Assembly (NCBI RefSeq): GCF_002078875.1
Contig: NC_034410.1
Coordinates: 82,119,367-82,183,366 of the forward strand
Length of the DNA: 64,000 nucleotides
Reading direction: 5' to 3'
Source of the DNA: Numida meleagris
Taxonomy: Eukaryota > Chordata > Aves > Galliformes > Numididae
In this document: piece after piece, positions 1 to 13,330 of the stretch
How positions within the stretch are numbered: position 1 is the stretch's first letter
How the letters are laid out: the number at the start of each line of letters is the position of its first letter
Position numbers and translations under genes: made by a program
Notes under the pieces: generated by a model
The model's input: only the letters and a program-made list of their open reading frames with translations
Told to the model about the DNA's origin: nothing
Databases searched by the model: none

Positions 1-1574
1 GCTTCTGGCTTCAGGATCTCAGGAGGAACTGCTTTGTTCCTGTCTTCCAGGCCTTCCAAATTTAAGTCAGTAGATAAGAGGAAGCAGGGGATGCCAGCTT
101 TTATCTTGCCTTCACAGGATACAGTGGTATCATCTCCCAGTCTCCTGTATCAAGCTGGTTTCACTTGTTCCCAGGCCAAGTCTTCAGCCAATAAATACTC
201 CTGGGCCCTCCCTTTCAAAGGGAAACAACTCCAAAGAGACGCTTTCAAATGTAAAACTGTCCACAAAGTGATGCTGATTGCCTCATGTTGATTTGAGATA
301 CTCCTTACCAGTCTCAGACAACATGCCATGCAGGCTCAGAGTACATATGGCCAGAGTCCCACCTGTCTCCATGCACTCGCAATGGATGGGAACCATCCTA
401 ACACACAGCAGCTTCCTGTCATAGCAAGGCTGAGGACCATCCACAAGACCCACAGCATTATTTTCCTTGTAACTGACATCATCACCCAGGTAATCTGGTG
501 TAAGTATACTCCATGACTCACGTAGATATTCCCAGCAGAGCAGTACTTGAGTGTAGTTATTGGCAGTGGCTACAGCCACAGCTCTTGGCTCTCTCAGGAG
601 TTGCCTAACATCCACCTTCTCTGCTCCCCCAGGACCCCAAATTCATTCCCTCTCTCACTCAGATGAAATAGCAGCTACCTGGCTCATCCAGCCACAGAAC
701 TTGCTCTGCAACATAAGCCAGTCTTCATGGTTGCTGTGCATCGTGTTTATGCAGACTTGAAGGAATCACTGCCAGCTTTGCCTGTTAAGACACATTCAGG
801 AATTCACACTAAATTCTGCACTGACAACCAGGAGCAAAAGTACCTTTTAGCAGTTCCTGATGGGTGCTGGATCCGGCTCCCTTCCCTGCTGTGCACTATC
901 TGAAGGTGGATTGCATGCTTCCGTGAAGGAACCACCTCTTAGAGTGCAGTGCCTGCATCGTTTCCTCACGTCTTTAATGCCAGTTTTGCTGCCTACCATG
1001 ATGTTATGAAACAAGGAAGGGAAAAGATCTGCCCCAGATGGGAGGTTTCAGCTGCAGAGGAACGATAACACATTGAGTAATTGTTACTCCTTCTGACAGA
1101 GTCTCCCCAGAATCTTCCTCTTTCAGCAAGAGGGAGCAAGGGAGATGGGGAATATTGAATATTCCAGTTGTATTCTGAAATGATGGCAGTAAGTCCTTTT
1201 TTCTATTAGTAGGATGTATGAAGTGATTACTGAATTTGAAAATATGAGGTGTTCACTGAAAAAGCCTCAAATTTTAGTCAAAGCGAAAGATAAAACAATT
1301 GGAGGGATTCTAGGCTAGAGTTTTAATGTTTATAGGCTTTTGTATGGGGATTTGGGATTGGGAAGAGTATGGTTGCTAAAACTTTTTGTTACTGTTTAGG
1401 GAAACAAACATCTCATTCTTTTAATTGAAAAAAAAAAAAGGGGTTAACCAGGTGATGAAAGATTTTTGTGGATTCCTCTAGGGCACTTACAGTCCTACAC
1501 AGGCTATTCCGAATGCTTAAATTCAAGGCAAGAAAAATCTGTTATTAAATACACAGAATTAAATACACAGTACT
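1..1574. other. Non-coding, nothing recognised
   Basis: Short frames on both strands only, with no family match. An A run lies near 1428-1439. No transposon was recognised. Confidence 0.6.
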
Positions 1575-2021
1575 AATCATAGAATCACAGAATTGTAGGG
1601 GCTGGAAGGGACCTCTAGAGATCATCGAGTCCAACCCCCCTGCAAAGCAGGCTCCCTACAGCAGGCTGCACAGGTAGGTGTCCAGGTGGGTCTTGAATGT
1701 CTCCAGAGGAGAATCCACCACACCCCTGGGCAGCCTGTTCCAGTGCTCCATCACCCTCACCATGAAGAAGTTCCTTCGCATATTGGTGTGGAACTTCCTA
1801 TGCTCCAGTTTATGACCATTTCCCTTTGTCCTGTCCCCACACACCACTGAAAAGAATAGGTGCCTCCCACACCTTAGATATTTATAGACATTGATCAGAT
1901 CCCCTCTGAGTCTTCTTTTCTCAAGGCTGAACAGACACAGGTCACTCAGCCTTTCCTCATAAGAGAGGTGCTCCAGGCCCTTTATCATCTTCGTGGCCCT
2001 CCGCTGGACTCTTTCCAGTAG
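1575..2021 (-). mobile_element. CR1 LINE 3' fragment
   Basis: The minus-oriented copy begins (its 3' end) with AATCATAGAATCACAG, then the conserved CTGGAAGGGACCTCTAGAGA block. It encodes the ORF2 C-terminus on the minus strand at 1656-1988, recognisable as [22 protein letters not shown] and [11 protein letters not shown]. About 110 codons remain open. Confidence 0.93.
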
Positions 2022-5000
2022 AAAAGTATGTAGTATAACATACTAAAGTATGTTACAATGTTATTAAAGACAAAGAAAATGCATCTGGCCCTACAACAAA
2101 AATATTTGGAGAGTATTTGGGGGAGCTCTCACATGCTTGCCTTTTACAGATGCCTGGTTGCCCACCTGAAGCCATTGCCAGATGTTGCCACAGGTTACAG
2201 TGCTACTAACACTTTTGTCCTGACCCAAGATGTTCCTATAATTGCTGTAGGCATAACCTCAGAAGAAACTGAAATTCCTAATGTGAGTGAGCTGAGCATC
2301 ACTCTTGGAGCAATCCCAGCGCAGTCTGTTTTCTCAGAGGTGTTTGCCACCAGCCCGTGTCTTTTCACACCAGTTGCTGCTGCTCCTCCAGGCAGTAAGT
2401 CAATTCTCTGTGCTCCAAACACTGCTTATTACTGACTTATTCTCAACGTGATTCAATTAAGAAGTCAGAGTAGCAGCCACATTCCTCACAAAGCAGTAAA
2501 GAATTTCTTTTGCAGTACAGTTTGCCATGTGTTCTTCTCTCCTGTATGTAACAGGAATAATATGATGCAGTAAACTGCATTAGGCAATAAACATCTGTTA
2601 CAATTATTTAAATGTCTTTGATCGGCTTCCTTGTTTAATTGCCTGCAAAGAAAGCCATTTAATACCCTTATATATACTTTCCCTGCCAGAAACACTATCC
2701 CTTAAACGGAAGATAAAGCATTTCAAAATGCAAGCATTTCTTATGATCCTGCGTTCCAGCTGCCATGCTGTAAAATATATCCGCCGTCAGGTTTCCTGCA
2801 TTGAGCATCACTGCCTCCTGCAACGGCACACCACTGTGGCCACGGATGGTATGGCACTGGGGCTGTGTGCGGTGCCCGGCACTGCTTCCTCATCACACCG
2901 TACTCCCTGCAAGGAATTTATGTCACAACCCATTCCAGGAGCTGCGGGATCCAGAGGTGAGGCAGGGGGCCTCCAATGCCCGGTCATAGGTGTCAGAAGG
3001 GCCTGTGGCCAACCAAAGGCTGCTGGCCCATGCGTGGTGTCCCATGGAGTTGGCAACAGGAGATGGGAGGGAAGAGAATAGAGGAGTGCTGAGATGAAGG
3101 AGAGGATTTTGTCCCGTGAAATGGACCTGTTTTAAAGCAAGACGTTTGCTTTTAGTGCACTGTCAAGCTTGTGTTGTGGAAGTTATTACCACGCCGTTAC
3201 ATACCCAACAACATCTGAAAAGCTACCTATTAAAGCAGAAACTTGGTGACAAAGACATCAGAGCTAAAGCCACCCACACAGTTTCCTTACTTCAGTTTCT
3301 TGAAGTTACAATGCAAGCTTTAATTACATGATTGTAGACTATATTTTTATTCAAAGTCCTTGTCTTCCTCAGTGAATGGCTAAATATCTCTGTTTATTTT
3401 TAGCCTGCTGCTATAATACGCGTTGCTTATCCTTATTTATATCCTCATGTCTTCCAAATCCTGCCTCAAGCATAAAATTTGTGTTTTCCTCACAGCTATT
3501 TACACTGAAACATTGTGTACCCCAAAAATATTAAGGATTCCTCTACAGTTTGGCTAGGACACCTAGGAATTACTGCCCTCATGTTGCACACAAAGTACCA
3601 ACACAGAGGAAATTTCAGTATAGACCTATGAAAAATATCTATGAATTTTTAATACCCAGGCTTAGATCGTGCTTCATTTTGTAGAGCACTGTGCTTTTTT
3701 AAATCTCATAACATAGGCAAAGCTGCGGTCACTTCATCTACAGATAACACCTCTCAAAAAAAATAGCCCCAAATTGCCTTACCTTGGACGTACAAAAAAT
3801 GAGAAGCTGAGAAGTGTGCATGTTGTGGTCAGCTTTTCCATTCAAGGGATAGGAACCAAGTCTGTGGCTGAGCAAGATACAGAACCTAGCTCCCCACAAA
3901 GGCGTCGAACATGCCCTCTGAGACCATTTTATGGCTTTCTGGAGTATCCTGTCTCATTCATTATGCATTTCCAGCCTTCTCCAGCAAGCAAAGCCAGAGT
4001 CCTCCAGACAACAAACACTTTCACTATACAGCCCTGCTCCGTTTCGTTAGTTTATCCTGCCATTCTCTTGGGCACCTACTGAAGCAGCCATCTGCAGAAA
4101 AAATAACAGAACATGAAATTTTTAATTAAATTCTACACTGCTATGCACACAAAATACAAAGCTTCGGTTATACTGTATTGCTCTGCTCTAACTCTGGGAG
4201 ATAGGGCTTGAGCCCAAAGCAGTCTTCTCATCCTACAGTAAAGGAATTTCAGGTTTCTAAAAAGACAGAAAATGAGGAGTTTGGCTGTACAGCAGTGTAT
4301 TAGAACATGTATGACCCTTCAGCCTACGAGAAGCTGATCTGCACAGAGAGGATTTTGTACTTTGGAGCTGGGGAGTAGCTCTGCCCTTGCACCAGATGTG
4401 GATGACATGGTGTCCTACTAGAAGGAAGTCACCCATGTGCAGAAGATGGAAGTGGATTCCAGATGCATTTGCTGTCAATAACGTGAGATCAAGCAATAAC
4501 TTTCCTATTCAGGAAACAAGGCATAAACCTATGTATATGTGTAAATATATGTAAATACATGCAATGATAATTTTCAAGAACACTGAAAAACTGCAATGGT
4601 GGAAAGCAAGGTGGCAATTTAAATTACTAGATAAGCAACTACATAGTCCTGGGACCGCTGTAATCTTCTACGCCAGTTCAGCACTGTTGTAACTGTCATC
4701 ATCTTCACATACGTGGCCCCATAACCTGCAGAAAACCTCTTCCTCAGCCATCAACCTGTTGGCTTACTTTCTCTGTCAAGAACACTTCGTGGCAGAGGAG
4801 AGCTAGCTGAAATATGCAGGGGGGGAAATTGGTGGAATAAAGGAACGGTACCATTCAGAATTTTTTTTCTGAGGGAAAAAAAAACAGACCAGCTAAGTAT
4901 CCAAACAGTTTCCTGGGCAGCAAAAATATTTTTTCCATTGGATATGTCAGATGTCCCATAAAATGTCTTCTCCTACATGCAGTAACTCCTACTGCCTACT

Positions 5001-8000
5001 CTCATTTGTCTTTGACAGCACCAGGGAGGAGAAATATGGGTGGTGGCCAATCTGGAAATATTTGTAAGCAGGTTGGCAAGCCAGCACACACCCCAAGGCC
5101 CTGCTAGTTGCTGACAAGGAGACTCAGTGAGACCTAACACCTTCTTCTCTTTTTCTCATTGGTTCCCTCTAGGGTTTCAGTGGGAAATTTACTTTTCCAG
5201 CACTTAGGTCCCTTTCAGTTGAGGTGGAAACTAGCCAATAGAAAGGACAGTTGATCACAGACTGATGTCGTGTAACCTTGGGAAGGCAGACTGAAAAACT
5301 GGGCAGCTCTCAATTCCCAGATGGCACTCCTTCAGTTCAACACTGTGTGTGGTACCCGCATGGCTAAATCGGGGAAATGCTGACGTTGTGACTATTAATG
5401 TCTACATAAAATTAATAAACCAAGGTTAATTCCCTTGTCTTCTTGACAATAAGCTTAGCTCAGCACAACACACTTGAAAACAAAAACCCCTAATGCTGGA
5501 TTTGTGCTATAATTGGAACTTGCAGACTTTTTCAGGGAGGCAGTCTCCAAACATTTTGGGTGTACATGGCACAGATGCCACATTTAAAGATGCACAAAGG
5601 ACTCTGCATCACTCTTTAGTCCAACTGCCTTTGCATCTCACTGAGGCATCTGGATTGGATTCTTTACTTAATGGTCTCATGCTTTTCATCCTAGCCCTAA
5701 GAAGCCTCGGGCTTTCAGGAAGAAGAAACTCAAAGAGACTTCTGCACATTGCAGGACCTTGGCAGCCATGCAAGAGCCATAATCAGAGCTTGTCTACCTG
5801 TGCAATCAATACCCCAAAAGCACACATTAGAAGCAGACTCAAATCAGAAGGAAAATAACTTGTCAACCAAAGCAAACTCTGTGAAAGCCACTGCCTGTGA
5901 AAACACAGAGGAACTACTGCTGTGATCCCCATCTGGTAGAAACGATAAATCAATAGATATTCAATTTGCCCTGAAAAAGGAAAGAGAAAGGTTTCCAGCA
6001 TGAGCATGTCTATTATTTCATCAGCTATTTTGTTTGCACATTTCAGACGGAAACTTGGCGGGAGCAGTCTGGGAGCTCTGAGTACTGTCAGTTTTGCTAG
6101 AGTGCATTTATCCACACAAAAAAAACCCTGATGAAGCAGGATCCTAGTTAGCTAATTAAATCAGGTTGCCATGTTTAGAATAGCTGCAGCCCCCCAAATG
6201 AGCAAAACCACATTCAGACAGACAGAGGCTCTAGACCAAATGTTGTTTTTCTTTCCCATCTGTTAAAAATAAAACCTACAAAATGACATGCCAGTTCATA
6301 AAAGTCCATCCCACTGGAATATTAATCAGTGCATTACATTTGATATTTATCTGCCTATAAACATTGCCTGCCTTTGTGCATTTTCTGCTGCTGGAAGAAC
6401 TCTAACTTTGCTGTTTCATCACCTTCTTGCAAAAATAATCTTTGTTGCTTCTAAACGAACACAGAACTTTATAGGTTTGCAGTGGTTTCAGGCAATATGG
6501 TCTCTGCTCCTAAATGGAATACAGTGGAGGTTTCATGTCTGTGGTTAAACTGACCGTGAAAAGAGAGAGAAAGAAGCATAAAACAGGAAGAAAGCAAGCC
6601 ATGTCCAACTGTGGAGAGAGGAGAACAGCTCTGCCTAGATGCTCACTAGGGTTTGAACTAAGGGGAGAAAAAACAGGGCAGATTGCACCCCACTGAAAGA
6701 TAAAAGGAATGGGAAATAAGGAAGGATGCAGAGAAAGAAAACACTGTGCATTTAGGGAAAGGGATTTGATTACTCATGAAGAAGCAGCAGAATAAATCTA
6801 AGGAAGTGCATTGGCAGCACACAGAGGCAGGAGTTTGAATTTTTGGTAGCAGCTGGGGTCTTTGATATGCCACAAGTGCCCAAAGCACCAAGCAGAGACC
6901 AAGGCCATGGGCAGGAAACATCAGCTGAGCAAGAAGCAGAGAGGTTGTCTCAATCCAAGCTTGAACATGTGGTGATGTGAGCAGCAGGGAATAGAAAGAG
7001 AGAGACTGCAGAAACTTAGGATAAAAAGCAGAATGTCTCAGTGAGGTTCAGTGGTGGATATAAAATGGGGAACTGTTAGTGTTCATCGTCATAAAACCTC
7101 AGCAATAGGGAGAGCAACAGGTTTGTCAGTGGTCGTGGGAAGAGATGTTAGAGAAATGTGGGGACATCACATTACCCCATTACTCATCCTACCCCACAAA
7201 GCTCTGGTGCAGATAAAAGGAAATGGTGGCAGAGGGCAGAGTGGGGAGAGATGCCAGTGCCTCAGTGGTACAGCTGAGATGGTGCAGGAACCCACCAGAT
7301 GAGAACTTACCTACAGAAAGCTGCTCTGCCCAGAACTCTGCACCTCCTCCTGTGGTCTGGCATGATTGCCAGTTATCCCACACCACGATCGTGTTCCCTA
7401 GAGTAATTTTAATTAATGTGCTAATAGTTTAATCAAGAGAGATAGCTACAGTGATGCTAAGGCCCCAATTGCCCACTTGCCTGCTTTGCACATCTTCAAA
7501 ATACACACACTAGAATTCCATATTTATGCTATCAGACCACGTTAGGCAATAAGTCACTCAGGGAAAATTCACAAAGTAAGAGCAAACTAACGACCTTCAC
7601 TAAATTTTAATAAGAGTCGGTCATCTTACCTGAGTGCTTATTTCCTCGGTCAGGCATGGGCTGCCAAACACTTAGAGCTGGCTTGAAGCCTGTATTATGC
7701 CTGTAAATATTCAATCACAAGCCTAAGATTATCCATACTTCCTCATCACACTCCTAAAACATTCATCGTATAAATTAGTTTAAAGAGAAGGCTCGGTCAG
7801 AATTTTGATTAGAGGGAAGAGAAAGACATAAAAAGTCAATTGGAAAAAAAAATAAAATAAAATTGCACCCTGGTACCAAAGGAGCACGAAAGGAAAAAGA
7901 AAGTCAGGGAATAAGACTTTCAGAAGTGCCTGTGATTCCTGAGAATTTGACACACTTAAGACTATTACTTTCATTCTAAATCCATGGGAGCTGGTCCCAC

Positions 8001-11000
8001 CAGACCAGAGTCTTCCTTGGTGACATCATTCACCTCATTCAGTGGCGCCCATGCATTGAAATGCACAGAGGCTGGGGAAGGTTTTCTTCCTCACCCATAG
8101 AAGGAAGGATGGGGAAAGGAGGTCTAACCCCCTCTGGCAATCTCTTGGCACACAGCTGGGGCAGTGCTGACCCCCAGCTGCCAGTGAGGCTCACAGCCTG
8201 CCCCACCAGGCCCTCAGATGCTCAGCCCTGGCAGGGCTGACTGTGAGTCACTGGTGTTTAACAGAGTTCATACATACTGAGCAGACACCACCAGGTTAGA
8301 GACAAGATAGCGTTTGCCCAGCCCCGTGCGAGATGCAGAGCACCAGCAGTTTTAATAAAGAAGCACTAGATGGGAGTAAAACATCGAGCTAAGTCTGCCT
8401 GAGGAGCAGCAGGAAGGCAATCCCAGCCAGGGCAAGTGAGCAGAAGGTGCTGCTGGGAAGAAGCATCTTATTCTGATGCAGCTCCAGAGTCGTCTCAGTT
8501 AACTTAAAACAAATATGTCTGGAAGAGCTGTAATTAAAGCTAGGTGCACAGAAAAATAAGCAGAACTTCCCTGATGTGATGCTGGGGGTTGGCCATCTGT
8601 CCAATGCACAAATGCTGCAATGACAGGGAAATGCAGGGGTTACTTTGTGTACTGAACATATTCCTTCCTTAGGTAAGTACCTAGGGGATGGTTGATGGCG
8701 CTGGTCCCCAGCTGCAAGTAGTACCTGTCATTGAGCCAGCATTAGAAATCACTGAGCAGAAGCCATACAGGGAAGGCCAGGAGGCTAGAACATCAGCTGT
8801 GTGAGAATTTTGCAGATTTTTTCTTAAATGAAGCATTTATGAAGCAGGAAGGCACTTAAGGAAGGATTTATATAGGAACCTGCACCTCCTGGGCAGCATG
8901 CAGGAGGCTGCAAAACCGCCTCCTCCTCCTCTGAGCCCATTACCAGGAGAGAGCAGTGCTTTTCCACCTTCCTGAAATGACTAAACAGTTTTTTTAATGA
9001 ACCCTCCCGGCTCCCAGGTGCACAGTAGAGGATGATCTCATCCCCAAGCTATGTTCATGCTGTTTGTAAGACTCCTCCTCTCCTTTTCCCCTTCCTTCTC
9101 GTTGTTTTTAGAAGGAAGCTGTGTTTCCCCAGTGCACACAGCTGTCCCGAGGATACAAGAACGTGTCACATACCATTACACATCACTACTTTCAAAATAA
9201 TTCATCAGGGCCAAATGCGGCAAGTGCTGGCAAGGAGACATTATATCTGCTTTTATTTGTTGGGATTTTTTCCCTAACAAACCCAAACCCAGCAACCTGA
9301 GCACTGTTGATGTGACCCTAGAGTTGATGGGAAGTACCCAGGACAGACTTTTGACAGAGAAATGCCCCAGCTCCCAGCAGCTTAGCCCTTATCCATGCAA
9401 AGGTGCTCTCCTCCAAGGACTGACGTCAATCAATTACAAAACCCCAAAGTTTGCCCAAACTCCGAGCAGTTCATTAGCCATGAGATAAAGCAGAAGGTCC
9501 TGTGGGTGTTTCAGCATCCTCACCCTTTTTCCTCACCATCTCAGCACAGCAGGTCTCTTCCCTTGGGTGCATGGCTACACAGACCATCCCATCAGCTCTC
9601 TGGGCGGACTCATAGAGGCTCAGTGTGGAAGTCCTCCCCTGTCCACAGCTTTCCCCTCTGGTTATCTCTCATTCCCTGAGCACATTTCCGTCTCTTCTTC
9701 CTTTCCTCTTTGCTGACACCTCCCTCTTGCACTGTGTCTCCTTCCCCACAGGCTGTCCTCCATGGCTTGGCCTGGGGGCGGCCTGGTTGTGCCATGACAC
9801 GGGAGAGCCACCCAGACACAGCAAACGGCCAGATCAGCACTTGCCAACAGCCAGCAGTGCTCCAAATCCCTTCCCCTCCCCTGAAATAAAAATAAATCTT
9901 GCTTTACATGAAAGCCGGCTGCTGCTTAACCAGTGCCTCCTGCGGTATTTGATAGTTGGGACTCCCTTCAACACCAGCTGATGGACAACACTGCCACAAG
10001 GATTTTCCTGGCGTCCCAAGGAATTGGCACGTGAGCAATCTGCCATTGAGAGGCAGTATAGGATGAAGGGTAGGGTGGGGACAGGAAGCAGTAACCCACC
10101 AAAAGCAGCAGCCCATGGGATACAGAACCCCAAATGCTCTTTAAACGAGCCTCCAACATCAGAAACAACCATCGTGTTTTTATTAACCCAGGGACAGACT
10201 TCCCCAAGGAGATGGGCCGGTAGGTAATTCACTCTGTTTACTCCAAGTTCAATTGTCTTCCACCAGTGATAAATACCTATTTAGTTTCTCAGGGCATAAA
10301 TGATGGTACATACTGGCACAAAGCAGTGACACTAAAAGCTAGATCCATTAACTGATGCTTTGTGGGGAGGCGGAGGATGCTACCATGTATCTCACATTAT
10401 CTTATAATGTAGGAAATAGAGAGGAAATGGCCTCTTCAATTCTCCAAAGCATGCAATTTGACAATTCTCAGCAGTCTTATCTTGCACAGAGATTAGAGCC
10501 AGGCAAATAAATCAAAGCAGCGAAATCAATGAATGCATTCCGTTTTCCTGTTTGCAGAGAGGGGAGGGAGGTTGGGGTAGCACCAGGCGGTCAGGTTAAT
10601 GCATGCATTCACAGACCAGAATAACTAAATGAGTATTTGTCCATGCACATACACCAAGCTATTGATTATACATAAGCCTATTTGCAAAGATGGTTCCTTG
10701 GAATAGTTTGTACTTCTGATCAGACATCGGACCTGTGAGGCTAACTGTGTGGACCTGGATTAAAAACATTTGCAGCAGCCTGGCCCACTGAGTTTATTGG
10801 TTTGACTGCATGAAAATTCCCCCACTGCAGAATACTGAACATGCTTCACAGGTCAGCGCTTGCCTTGATACACCGGAGCAGCTGACCACAGGCAGCACTG
10901 TTCTGCCATCTGCCTAGTGCCCCAGCTCCATGAGCATGTGAGACCCCACCTGACATCCTGACAGATTGCTCTCAGCCATGAGATCAAGCACTGCAATGAA

Positions 11001-11351
11001 AAAATCATAAAAACACAGGGGAAAAATCTAATGAGTGGGAAAATGGGTGCTACCCAGGCAAAGATTCTGGATGAAGGTCTGGCGGCGTGTATATTAGTGA
11101 GTCATACCATGAAGTTATAGCACCACTGCTTTGCATTCCTTGATAAACAAAGTGTGACATAAGCAAAGGGAGAAGCCATCGGCCTTGCTGCTCCTTGCTG
11201 GCTGCAGCCTCCTCAGGTTGCCTTCTTGTCTGAAATCAGGCTCTGCTCATGCCTTGGGTAAATACTTCTTCAGCAGGAGTATATGGCAACTGAGTCTTTT
11301 TGGTTTTTTTGGGTGGGAAACTAACAAACAAGTAAAAATTCCAGTCTTCAG
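2022..11351. other. Long repeat-poor intergenic stretch
   Basis: This is about 9.3 kb without a recognisable gene or transposon. Open frames of up to about 130 codons (for example 2058-2435 and 9834-10232) have no known motif and overlap equally long antisense frames, as expected by chance. A perfect CRE palindrome lies at 9421-9428, and ATGCAT palindromes lie at 10531-10540 and 10599-10608. Confidence 0.6.
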
Positions 11352-12115
11352 TGGTCCCAGGAGAACCTTATGAAGTTCAACAAATCCAAGTCTTGCACGT
11401 GGGTCATGGCACAAAAGGATTGAGCCCAGCCCTGCCAAAAAAGGACTTTGGAGTACTGGTGGATGGCAAGCTGGACATGAGCCAGCAATGTGCCCTCGCA
11501 GCCCAGGAAGCCAACTGTATCATGGGCTGCATTAAAAGAAGCGCAGCCAGCAGGGCGAGGGAGGTGATCCTGCCCCTCTGCTCTGTGCTGGTGAGACCTC
11601 ACCTGGAGTACTGCGTTCAGATGTGGAGTCCTCAGTACAGGAGAGACATGAATATATTGGAGTGCATCCAGAGAAAGGCCACAAAATGATCCATGGAGTG
11701 GAACACCTCCTCTATGAGGACAGGCTGAGAGAGCTGGGGCTGTTCAGAATGGAGAAGAGAAGACTCCGGGGAGACCTGAGAGCGGCCTTTCAGTAATTAA
11801 AGGGGGGCTGTAAGAAAGAAGGGGACAGACTCTTTAGCAGGGTCGGTTGTGATAGGACAAGGGGAAGTGGTTTCAAACTAAAAGAGGGGAGATTTAGATT
11901 GGACATAAGGAGAAAGTTTCTCACAATAAGTGTAGTGAAGCACCGGCACAGGTTGCCCAGAGAGGTGGTAGATGTCCATCCCTGGAGACATTCAAGGTCA
12001 GGCTGAAGGAGGCTCTGAGCACCCTGATCTGCTGTAGGTGTCCCTGTTCATTGTAGAGGAGTTGGACTAGATGGCCTTTAAGGGTCCCTTCCAACTCAAA
12101 CAATTCTATGATTCT
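11352..12115 (+). mobile_element. CR1 LINE, 5'-truncated
   Basis: The copy is about 760 bases in plus orientation and ends in ATTCTATGATTCT at 12103-12115. It encodes a decayed ORF2 C-terminus: [20 protein letters not shown] and [15 protein letters not shown] are open in 11351-11689. The frame then breaks at a TGA where ATKMIHG would be expected. It starts inside the reverse transcriptase region. Confidence 0.92.
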
Positions 12116-12920
12116 CTGAATAGAAAAAAGAAATCAAAAACACACCCCAATGCAATCACACTGTGGCGTCAAGAGTAGCTCTCATTTGTGAGTTGTAAAA
12201 CAAAGTCTGTCAAACTCTTTGCAAGGAAATTATTTGAGGAAAAGCTGCTGAATGCCAAATAACAGCAACACTGCTGTTTAACTTGAACTCAGAGCAGATG
12301 TTTTACCCACTGCATCTCAGATCAGACGACAAGGAGCCATCCCTACCATGGCTTTACTCTGGAGCATGCAGGGAAAACCTTGGTGGGCTGTTCACAGACA
12401 CAGCCCTCCTCGAGGAAGAAGAGCTTTAGAGTGCCATTGGATCTTTACTGGAGCAGGCAGCCTCTGATTAATAAGGACTCATCCAGAAGAATGTTAACTA
12501 CTGGAAGCATTAATAATTTAACGTAGCGATAAAAGCCCTAACACACCCAAGGTCTGCATCTGCTATCTCCTGGAGCCATGGGCAAAACACAGCAGGGTTG
12601 TGTGATGAGGAGGATGCCTGAGGCAAAGCAGCACTCATTCACTGCTGAGCAATAAGACCAGGACCCAAAGTTACCTACCTCATGTTTCCTTCTGAATGGA
12701 AGAGAGGGCTGTGAGAAACACATAGGTGCCAAAACCTGCTGAGGAGATGCACGAGGCTGTCTGCTAATGCTGACCTGTAGCCCATGTTCTTTTTTTCCCC
12801 CAGCACAATCTTCCCCGAATAAACTATTTCTTTGGGTCTTTTACACGTAAAATTACTCTTCAGCACCCTTAGACTAGGCATCTCTTTTTGGTAGCCAAGT
12901 ACCCACACTAGGCACAGAAC
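12116..12920. other. Non-coding, nothing recognised
   Basis: Unique sequence between two CR1 copies; no gene or repeat recognised. Confidence 0.6.
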
Positions 12921-13330
12921 ATCCCAAGCTGGAAGGGACCCATAGGGGTCATCAGGTTCAACTCTTGGCTCCTCACAGGACCAACCAAAAATCATAGAAT
13001 GGTTTGGGTTGGAAGGGACCTTTAAGATCCTCTAGTTCCAACTCCCCTGCTATAGGCAGGGACATCTCCCTCTAGACCAGGTTGCTCAAAGCCCCATCCA
13101 GCCTGGCCTTGAACGCGTCCAGGGTGGGGGCATTCACAGCCTCACTGGGCAACCTGTTCCAGTGTCTCACCACCCAAACAATCCTTACATCTGAGAGTGT
13201 TGTTTAGACACTTCCTGAACTCTGCCAGGTTGGTGCCATGCCCACTGCTCTGGGGAGCTTGTTCCATGCCCGATCACCCTCTGGTGAAGAACTTTTTCCT
13301 AATCCCCAGTCAGACTCTCCTCTGAGGTAA
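12921..13330 (-). mobile_element. Older CR1 LINE fragment, split by a younger CR1
   Basis: The left part, 12921-12988 (GCTGGAAGGGACCCATAGGG to CACAGGACCAACCAAAA), and the right part, about 13176-13330 (CTGAGAGTGTTGTTTAGACA onward), belong to one divergent CR1 subfamily in minus orientation. They are separated by a second CR1. The right part carries the CTGGGGAGCTTGTTCC and TGGTGAAGAACTTTTTCC blocks. Confidence 0.8.
12990..13175 (-). mobile_element. Younger CR1 LINE fragment nested in an older CR1
   Basis: It begins with ATCATAGAATGGTTTGGGTT and the GGAAGGGACCTTTAAGATCC block, and ends near the TGTTCCAGTGTCTCACCACC segment. Only about 185 bases of CR1 3' end were inserted. Confidence 0.82.

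Noticed and set aside
2058..2435. 125-codon plus-strand frame next to a CR1
   Set aside because: No recognisable domain, and an overlapping antisense frame is also open; not supported as a gene.
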